A DNA stretch of 12,115 bases, taken from the NCBI GenBank assembly GCA_902783905.1, contig CACZSP010000017.1:1-12115 (forward strand). The letters are read 5' to 3'. The translations under genes were made by a program, and so were the position numbers. Of this stretch, positions 7,975 through 12,115 are shown one piece after another (position 1 is the stretch's first letter; each line of letters starts with the position of its first letter). The notes below the pieces were generated by a model. The model was not told the DNA's origin, made no database searches, and saw only the letters and a list, made by a program, of their open reading frames with translations. Origin of the DNA: an uncultured Ruminococcus sp. (GTDB lineage: Bacteria; Bacillota; Clostridia; Oscillospirales; CAG-272).

Positions 7975-9078
7975 TCAGCTGTAACTCCCGTTTTCCACGC
8001 GGATTATTTTCGCGCTGTCGCAAAGCCCCTCTTCGGCGCAGGCGGTGATTATGACCTGTCCTTTTTTCATCCTCTCGGTCAGATACTCTCTTCTGCCTGC
8101 GTCAAGTTCGGAAAAAACGTCGTCAAGCAAAAGTACGGGCACCTCTCCGGTGTCTTTTGCCGAAATTGCGCTTTCGGCAAGCTTGAGTCCGAGCGCAAGC
8201 GAACGCTGCTGCCCCTGGGAACAGTACAGACGGGCGTTTTTTCCGTTGAGCATAACGTCTACGTCGTCCTTGTGAATACCCCAGAGGGTGGCTCCGGCTG
8301 CGATCTCGCGGTCGTGGCCGGACATCAGCTTCCCAAAGTACGCTCCGGCAAGCTTTTCTCTGCTCCCGTAAAAGTTTTCGGCGTCCCTGAATGACGGCAG
8401 GTAGGAAAGAGAGGGAACTTCCTTTCCGCCGGTCATTTCGGAAAAACAGTTTTTCAGTTCGGTTTCGACGAAAACCAGGTATCCGATTCTCGCGAGGGTT
8501 ATGAACGCCGCCTCGTTTGCCAGCTGATACGACCAGAACTCGACGGTAGAATCGAAGCTTTTTCTGTCCGAGAGAGCGTTCTTTATCAGTTTGTTCCGCT
8601 GTCCCAGTATGTGATTGTATCTCTGAAGGGATTTAAGGTAGACCGGACGGAGCTGCGAAATGGCAACGTCAAGGTAGTTTCTTCTCATCGCCGGTCCTTC
8701 TTTTATAACGTTCAGATGTTCCGGAAAGAAGAGCACGGCGCGGAACTGACCGATTATCTCGGAAGTTCTCGCTATTTTTACCCCGTTCTGCTCGATCTTT
8801 TTGTTTTTCGACCTGTCGAAAAACATCTTAATGTTCTGTTCACGCCTGGAATCCCTGAAATCAAGCGAAAGAAGAGCGTCTTTGCATCCGAATTTGATGA
8901 ATTCCTGCTCTTTTACTCCTCTGAAGGACTTTCCCAGTGAAAACATTCCTATCGCTTCGAGAAGATTCGTCTTTCCCTGAGCGTTGTTTCCGTAAAGAAG
9001 ATTGGTTCCTTCACCGAATTCGACGTCGCAGCTTCCGATATTCCGGAACCTTTCCGCTACGATTCTTTTACAGACCAT
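7975..9078 (-). CDS. recF: DNA replication and repair protein RecF
   Basis: 367-residue SMC/ABC-like ATPase that binds gapped DNA and helps load RecA with RecO and RecR. The motifs are complete: Walker A GNNAQGKT (30-37), the ABC signature SQGQQRSLAL (287-296), Walker B PVLLLDD (314-320) and the D-loop SELD (323-326). FFPEHLNVIKEGP (117-129) and the R-NYLD segment (133-137) are also characteristic of RecF. Length is normal. It begins 10 bp after the dnaN stop, and no strong Shine-Dalgarno sequence precedes the ATG (AGAAG lies about 14 nt upstream), so translation may partly depend on coupling to dnaN. It runs into remB with a 1-bp gap. The S4-domain gene often found between dnaN and recF is missing. 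Confidence 0.98.
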   Translation of the reverse strand: MVCKRIVAERFRNIGSCDVEFGEGTNLLYGNNAQGKTNLLEAIGMFSLGKSFRGVKEQEFIKFGCKDALLSLDFRDSRREQNIKMFFDRSKNKKIEQNGVKIARTSEIIGQFRAVLFFPEHLNVIKEGPAMRRNYLDVAISQLRPVYLKSLQRYNHILGQRNKLIKNALSDRKSFDSTVEFWSYQLANEAAFITLARIGYLVFVETELKNCFSEMTGGKEVPSLSYLPSFRDAENFYGSREKLAGAYFGKLMSGHDREIAAGATLWGIHKDDVDVMLNGKNARLYCSQGQQRSLALGLKLAESAISAKDTGEVPVLLLDDVFSELDAGRREYLTERMKKGQVIITACAEEGLCDSAKIIRVENGSYS

Positions 9079-9088
9079 TGCGGAATGC

Positions 9089-10234
9089 TTATCTTCTGGT
9101 CCTTACCGGCATTATGAAGAAAACTTCCTCTCCTCCGTCTTCCTCACCTAAGGGTATAATGTTTACGCTGTTGAGCGGGGTAGAAAGATCCATCCTCATT
9201 TTTTCGGATCCGCACGCCCTTACCGACTCCATAAGATTGCGGTTGTTGAAAGAAATCGTAATGTCTTCTCCCTCGTGTTCCGTTTCTATTTCGTCGTAGG
9301 ATACTCCGGCGCTGGACGAAGCGCTGAGTTTGAGCAGATTGCCTTCGAACTCGCAGGTAATCGGAGGTTTGGTAGATCCGGGCACCTTTTCCTCGGTTAC
9401 CACCGAAGCTCTTTCAAGCGCTGACAGAAGCATATTCCGGTCGATTACGGCGTGAATCCTGTGAGTAGTCAGAATGATTCTGTCGTAGTCGATGTATTCT
9501 CCCTCAATGAGTCTTGAAAAGAAGGAAATACCTTCGAAAGTGCAGATCATATTCTTGTGACTGAGATTGAAAATCACTTTGTCGTCGTCTCCGTCGGGAA
9601 GCATTTTCAATAGCTCGCTGACCGTCCTCTGCGGAAGTATATACTTAAACTCGTCGTTTTTTCCGGAAAGAGTTCTTATTTCAACCTTTGCGCGGCATTT
9701 CGCAAGCTTGAAACTGTCGCAGGCAACGATCAGAAGCTCGCCGCCTCCGATTTTGAAAAAGGCGCCGTTGAGAACGGGACGCTGATCGTTGATTCCCATC
9801 GCGTATTCGGTTTTCGCAATCATTTTTTTCAGCTGCTTTGCGGAAATTTCAAACCCTTCTCCCGTCTGGACCGCGGGAATGACCGGAAAATCGTCCCCCG
9901 AAAGAGCACAAAGCTTGTAATGAGCGCGTCCGGATCTCACGAACGCTTCAAGCCGGTCGTTTATTTCAAGCGTGACGTCGTCTCCGTCCATAAGTTTGAG
10001 AGTCTGCAAAAACTTTACAGCGTTAACGCAGTAATTTCCATCTTCGTATACGTTGCCTTCGGCGGACGTTCTGACGGCTTTTTCAAGATCGTACGTCGTG
10101 AGGACCACGCCGTTTTCCGCGTCGGTTTTCACGTTTAAGTATTCGGTTATCGGATTCGTTCCTCTCGATCCGACCGCGCACATCAGCGGAGACATGGTAT
10201 TTATAAGAGCCTGTCTGTTGAAAACTATTTTCAT
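9089..10234 (-). CDS. dnaN: DNA polymerase III beta sliding clamp
   Basis: 381-residue beta clamp, which dimerises around DNA and tethers the replicative polymerase and many partners. The protein starts MKIVFNRQAL and has the three-domain layout of the family; the second domain starts near GFEISAKQLKKMI (127-139) and contains RPVLNGAFF (156-164). The C-terminus MPVRTRR carries the MPxR-type ending that lines the partner-binding cleft, extended by a few basic residues. The start has AAAGGAA about 7 nt upstream. The 106-bp spacer to dnaA contains the A+T-rich likely unwinding element, so dnaN transcription (read-through from dnaA or an own weak promoter) crosses the origin. Confidence is high from both sequence and place. 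Confidence 0.98.
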   Translation of the reverse strand: MKIVFNRQALINTMSPLMCAVGSRGTNPITEYLNVKTDAENGVVLTTYDLEKAVRTSAEGNVYEDGNYCVNAVKFLQTLKLMDGDDVTLEINDRLEAFVRSGRAHYKLCALSGDDFPVIPAVQTGEGFEISAKQLKKMIAKTEYAMGINDQRPVLNGAFFKIGGGELLIVACDSFKLAKCRAKVEIRTLSGKNDEFKYILPQRTVSELLKMLPDGDDDKVIFNLSHKNMICTFEGISFFSRLIEGEYIDYDRIILTTHRIHAVIDRNMLLSALERASVVTEEKVPGSTKPPITCEFEGNLLKLSASSSAGVSYDEIETEHEGEDITISFNNRNLMESVRACGSEKMRMDLSTPLNSVNIIPLGEEDGGEEVFFIMPVRTRR

Positions 10235-10270
10235 TTTTTCGGTTCCTTTCAGATTTCCGGCGTTTCCGGG

Positions 10271-10318
10271 TTTTGTTAGTATATATATAATTATTATTTT
10301 GATAACAATAATAGTAAT
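10271..10318. other. Likely oriC DNA-unwinding element with DnaA-trio-like repeats
   Basis: A 48-bp tract with only five G or C bases lies in the dnaA-dnaN spacer. Beside the DnaA-box pair, the top strand at 10303-10317 reads TAA CAA TAA TAG TAA; read 3' to 5' this is AAT GAT AAT AAC AAT, four of five matching the DnaA-trio consensus 3'-[G/A]A[T/A]-5' known from B. subtilis. A short step, TCGGC (10318-10322), separates trios and boxes. The order box, G+C step, trios, A+T tract equals the basal unwinding system. Origin function is inferred. Confidence 0.65.
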
Positions 10319-10322
10319 CGGC

Positions 10323-10339
10323 TGTGGAAATGTGGAAAA
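10323..10339 (-). promoter_or_regulatory. Tandem DnaA-box-like sites
   Basis: On the minus strand TTTTCCACA (10331-10339) matches the box consensus TTATNCACA at 8 of 9 positions, or at all 9 if TTWTNCACA is allowed. ATTTCCACA (10323-10331) matches at 7 of 9. The two are in the same orientation, 8 bp apart and share one base. They begin 1 bp after the dnaA stop codon and point toward the A+T-rich element, the geometry expected for loading DnaA onto the trios. Confidence 0.65.
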
Positions 10340-10340
10340 A

Positions 10341-11681
10341 TCAGTTTACTATCTGTTTTTTTAGTTCTTCTATTTCACGTTTGAAGGACTTGTCGGTCTT
10401 CATCCTTTTCTCAACGTTTTCTATCGATGACATCATAGTCGTGTGATCTCTGTTGAAGATCTTGCCGATGTTCGGAAGAGACATTTCAACCGTGTTTCTT
10501 ATCAGATAGATGGCGATATGCCTGGCTCCGACTATTTCTTTTGTGCGCTTCTGACCGGTAAGCTCGTCTTTCGTTACGCCGTACTTTGTGAAAATGGCGT
10601 TGAAGCAGCGGTTTATCATCGATTCGGTCGGAATCTGGCCGTCAAGAAGGTCGGATACGCACTCTTTCGCGTTTTCGAGAGTGATTTCGCGGCCGTCCAG
10701 AAAACTGATTGCTCCGAGTTTTTTTATTGCTCCTTCGATCTGACGGATATTCGACCTGAGATTTTCGGCAAGAAACGAAAGAACGTCGTCGCTGAGTGTG
10801 ATCCCGACCTGTTCGGCTTTCTTTTTTATGATTGCGATGCGAAGCTCGAGATCGGGCGGCTGGATGTCGGCGAGGAGTCCCCATTCGAAACGCGTTTTGA
10901 GCCGTTCTTCGAGCGTTTTCATTTCACGCGGAGGACGGTCTGACGAAAGGATTATCTGCTTGTGATCCTCGTACAGGGCGTTGAACGTGTTGAAGAATTC
11001 CTCCTGCATCGAGACCTTGCCGGCGATAAACTGGATGTCGTCGATGAGCAGAACGTCGCAGGACCGGTATTTGTTGCGGAATTCGCCTGTGCTTGCGTTA
11101 GCCAGCGCGCTTATGAACTGGTTTGTAAAATCCTCGCTTTTAACGTATATGATCTTGACGTCGGGTTTGTCTTTTTTTATCTTGTTCGTCACCGCGTAAA
11201 GCAGATGCGTTTTTCCGATGCCGCTCGGACCGTAGATGAAAAGGGGATTGTAGTTCTGGGCAGGGTGTTCCGCGACCGCGGTGCAGGCCGCGTGTGCGAA
11301 TTTATTCGAGTTGCCGACGATGAAATTCTCGAAAGTGTATTCAAAATTGTAGGAGGGCGGCGGCGGGAGAACGTCGTCCGGCTTTTTCTGCTCCTGTTCC
11401 GGTTTTTCCTCTTTTCCTGCCAGAACCAGTTCAATGTCGACGTCGAATCCGAGAGTTTCGGAAAACCTCTTTTTCAGTTCGACGAGATACTTGTTTCTGA
11501 TTATCTCGTATTTCAGTTCGGACGTGGTCGATACCGTGATCTTTTTTTCGTCCATATCGAGTCCGGTGACGGTCAGATCTCCGAACCACAGATCAACGTG
11601 GGTCTCGGACATGGTTTTGGTTTCTATAAAAGACGTCTTGACCGATTCCCATAATTCGTTTATTTCGTCTATATATGCCAT
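10341..11681 (-). CDS. dnaA: Chromosomal replication initiator protein DnaA
   Basis: 446-residue AAA+ initiator that binds DnaA boxes, melts the origin and loads the helicase. Domain I (1-88) starts with the helix DEINELWESVK and the WF segment at 32-33. A short, charged and proline-rich linker (about 90-110) is domain II. Domain III has Walker A GPSGIGKT (151-158), Walker B DVLLIDD (209-215), the SSDRPP sensor region (246-251) and the ERLKTRFEWG arginine-finger region (259-268). Domain IV ends with the helix-turn-helix and DnaA signature around 384-423, with RDHTT at 411-415 for box recognition. The usual FGGRDHTT is FNRDHTT here, one residue shorter. The ATG is preceded by GGAG with 6-nt spacing (11688-11691). 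It is driven by a strong promoter just upstream and followed directly by DnaA-box-like sites, so autoregulation or coupling to origin state is plausible. Confidence 0.99.
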   Translation of the reverse strand: MAYIDEINELWESVKTSFIETKTMSETHVDLWFGDLTVTGLDMDEKKITVSTTSELKYEIIRNKYLVELKKRFSETLGFDVDIELVLAGKEEKPEQEQKKPDDVLPPPPSYNFEYTFENFIVGNSNKFAHAACTAVAEHPAQNYNPLFIYGPSGIGKTHLLYAVTNKIKKDKPDVKIIYVKSEDFTNQFISALANASTGEFRNKYRSCDVLLIDDIQFIAGKVSMQEEFFNTFNALYEDHKQIILSSDRPPREMKTLEERLKTRFEWGLLADIQPPDLELRIAIIKKKAEQVGITLSDDVLSFLAENLRSNIRQIEGAIKKLGAISFLDGREITLENAKECVSDLLDGQIPTESMINRCFNAIFTKYGVTKDELTGQKRTKEIVGARHIAIYLIRNTVEMSLPNIGKIFNRDHTTMMSSIENVEKRMKTDKSFKREIEELKKQIVN

Positions 11682-11696
11682 ATAAGTCTCCAGGTG

Positions 11697-11712
11697 CGCC
11701 CGCGCGCGGGCG
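11697..11712. promoter_or_regulatory. Perfect 16-bp G+C palindrome in the dnaA leader
   Basis: CGCCCGCGCGCGGGCG is its own reverse complement and 100% G+C. It lies between the predicted dnaA start of transcription (about 11718) and the ribosome site (11688-11691), beside a very A+T-rich promoter. It could be an operator for a dimeric regulator or form a short, stable RNA hairpin just upstream of the ribosome site. The alternating CG run also has Z-DNA potential. Presence is certain; function is inferred. Confidence 0.6.
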
Positions 11713-11724
11713 GATATATATAAT

Positions 11725-11753
11725 ATTATACCATATTATATAATATAAATCAA
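11725..11753 (-). promoter_or_regulatory. dnaA promoter
   Basis: On the minus strand, TTGATT (11748-11753) as -35 and a perfect TATAAT (11725-11730) as -10 are 17 bp apart, and the -10 is extended by TGG directly upstream. This is a strong housekeeping sigma-factor promoter. Transcription should begin near 11718, giving a leader of about 37 nt that contains the G+C palindrome. The spacer and flanks are nearly pure A+T. Confidence 0.8.
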
Positions 11754-11841
11754 GAGTTCACAAAAAATTTACATTTTATTGTGTTTGCAGAAATGTGTTA
11801 TCCCGAAAGGGTTCGCAGTTTTGTTTTGATTATTCAAAATA

Positions 11842-11900
11842 ACCAGTAGAGGGTTGTTAATAAACTCGCTTCGCGAGTTTGTCAACAACCCTCTACTGGT
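11842..11900. repeat. Long hairpin repeat, copy 1
   Basis: An imperfect inverted repeat with 28-nt arms (11842-11869 and 11873-11900) around a TTC loop. Only two arm positions fail to pair perfectly: 11859/11883, and 11861/11881 (a wobble). The outer part, ACCAGTAGA and TCTACTGGT, is unique to this copy; the inner 41 nt (11851-11891) recur in copy 2 with 39 of 41 identities. On the minus strand the stem is followed by TATTTTG, so it might weakly end leftward transcription before dnaA. It could also be a REP-like genomic repeat. Confidence 0.85.
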
Positions 11901-11970
11901 GACAACCGATATCTGCTTTAACAAACGTTAATATGAAGATCGAAACAGTAATACTTTTTTGCAGCTCCTT

Positions 11971-11979
11971 TGATATACT
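11971..11979 (+). promoter_or_regulatory. Candidate rightward extended -10 promoter
   Basis: TGATATACT has an extended -10 form (TG, one base, then TATACT, five of six to consensus). No acceptable -35 is seen 16-18 bp upstream. If active it would start a rightward RNA near 11986, away from dnaA. Support is weak. Confidence 0.25.
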
Positions 11980-12001
11980 TCTCTCAGCGCACGTGATATT
12001 T

Positions 12002-12020
12002 CCGGCTGCGTCACAGCCGG
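12002..12020. other. Small perfect hairpin
   Basis: CCGGCTG (12002-12008) pairs perfectly with CAGCCGG (12014-12020) around a CGTCA loop. It has no T-tract on the plus strand and stands 9 nt before hairpin repeat 2. Role unknown. Confidence 0.5.
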
Positions 12021-12029
12021 ACGAGAAAA

Positions 12030-12070
12030 GGGTTGTTAAAAAACTCGCTTTGCGAGTTTGTCAACAACCC
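12030..12070. repeat. Long hairpin repeat, copy 2
   Basis: 19-nt arms (12030-12048 and 12052-12070) around a TTT loop, with two unpaired positions at the same places as in copy 1. It differs from the copy 1 core only at 12040 and 12051. On the minus strand the stem (GGGTTGTT...AACAACCC) is followed at once by TTTTCTC, so it can act as an intrinsic terminator for a leftward transcript entering from beyond the window. That would insulate the dnaA promoter. A dispersed repeat family is the alternative. Confidence 0.8.
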
Positions 12071-12084
12071 GTCGAGTAATTTCT

Positions 12085-12107
12085 CGTCGCGAGGCCGCGA
12101 CGTTTTT
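12085..12107 (+). terminator. Rightward intrinsic terminator
   Basis: CGTCGCG (12085-12091) pairs with CGCGACG (12096-12102) around an AGGC loop and is followed by TTTTT (12103-12107). This is a typical rho-independent terminator for plus-strand transcription. No plus-strand gene precedes it in the window, so it must end a small RNA, a stray antisense transcript or an attenuated leader. Confidence 0.6.
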
Positions 12108-12115
12108 GCGCGATT

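Larger units (their letters stand above)
11986..12107 (+). ncRNA. Candidate small structured RNA
   Basis: If the extended -10 at 11971 is used, a transcript of about 122 nt would run to the intrinsic terminator at 12085-12107. It would contain the hairpin at 12002-12020, hairpin repeat 2 at 12030-12070 and the terminator. GACGAGAAA (12020-12028) can also pair with TTTCTCGTC (12080-12088), which overlaps the terminator stem, so two folds compete as in an attenuator. It matches no RNA family known to me. It could equally be the 5' part of a leader for a gene beyond the window. This rests on layout only. Confidence 0.2.
11682..12115. other. Non-coding region upstream of dnaA
   Basis: About 430 bp without a recognisable protein gene. 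From left to right it holds the dnaA ribosome site and leader palindrome, the dnaA promoter, an A+T-rich stretch (11755-11841), hairpin repeat 1, a region with a small inverted repeat TTAAC-AAAC-GTTAA (11918-11931), a candidate rightward extended -10, a 7-bp hairpin, hairpin repeat 2 and a rightward terminator. In Bacillota this side of dnaA often carries extra DnaA-box clusters; I find no consensus box, only one-mismatch sequences such as TTATTCAAA (11830-11838). Confidence 0.7.

Noticed and set aside
10278..10308. A dnaN promoter on the minus strand (TTGTTA and TATACT) within the A+T-rich origin tract
   Set aside because: Spacing is 19 bp and the -35 is poor; any A+T-rich tract gives such matches. 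dnaN may be transcribed from the dnaA promoter.
11754..11806. DnaA boxes between the dnaA promoter and hairpin 1 (for example TTATCCCGA at 11798-11806)
   Set aside because: All matches found have two or more mismatches to TTATNCACA and are not clustered.
11842..12070. The two hairpin repeats as a CRISPR array
   Set aside because: Only two copies, 179 bp apart, with differing flanks and no cas gene; a dispersed palindromic repeat fits better.
11682..12115. A divergent rpmH or other small gene upstream of dnaA
   Set aside because: No open frame with a ribosome site and recognisable product such as the L34 sequence was found; rpmH may lie beyond the window.

Overview
The window is a chromosomal replication-origin locus of a Gram-positive anaerobe. 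All nine protein genes lie on the minus strand and read away from the origin at the right-hand end, in the order dnaA, dnaN, recF, remB, gyrB, a PfkB-family sugar kinase, gyrA, an unrecognised lipoprotein and a radical SAM/SPASM enzyme. The dnaA-dnaN-recF-remB-gyrB-gyrA order is the classic Bacillota arrangement. RemB (DUF370), the oxygen-sensitive SPASM enzyme of the anaerobic sulfatase-maturase type, and the style of DnaA and GyrA point to Clostridia, perhaps an uncultured Oscillospirales-like gut lineage. That placement is inference.

Right end (11682-12115): a non-coding region of about 430 bp. It holds a strong dnaA promoter (extended -10 TATAAT), a perfect 16-bp G+C palindrome in the dnaA leader, two near-identical long hairpin repeats 179 bp apart, a smaller hairpin and a rightward intrinsic terminator. 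No gene reaches into this stretch from the right.

Centre (5602-11681): the replication genes. The dnaA-dnaN spacer contains two tandem DnaA-box-like sites starting 1 bp after the dnaA stop, a short G+C step, a run of DnaA-trio-like triplets and a ~90% A+T tract. This is the layout of the basal unwinding system of Bacillus subtilis oriC, so I place the likely unwinding site here. recF, remB and gyrB follow with gaps or overlaps of 10 bp or less. The small S4-domain gene usually found between dnaN and recF is absent.

Left (12-5578): a 1-phosphofructokinase/tagatose-6-phosphate kinase-like gene is inserted between gyrB and gyrA with gaps of 23 and 15 bp. GyrA has Ala and Gly at the positions of E. 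coli Ser83 and Asp87, the two main quinolone contact residues. After gyrA a 75-bp gap with two hairpins leads to a lipoprotein gene and then, 8 bp on, the SPASM enzyme.

Together, DnaA opens the origin, DnaN clamps the polymerase, RecF serves gap repair, and GyrA/GyrB form gyrase, which relieves supercoils ahead of the forks. The kinase, lipoprotein and SPASM enzyme are passengers with no obvious replication role. I found no clearly new multi-gene system. The most unusual elements are the paired hairpins and the possible small RNA at the right end, the kinase between the gyrase genes, and the acidic extensions on both gyrase subunits.
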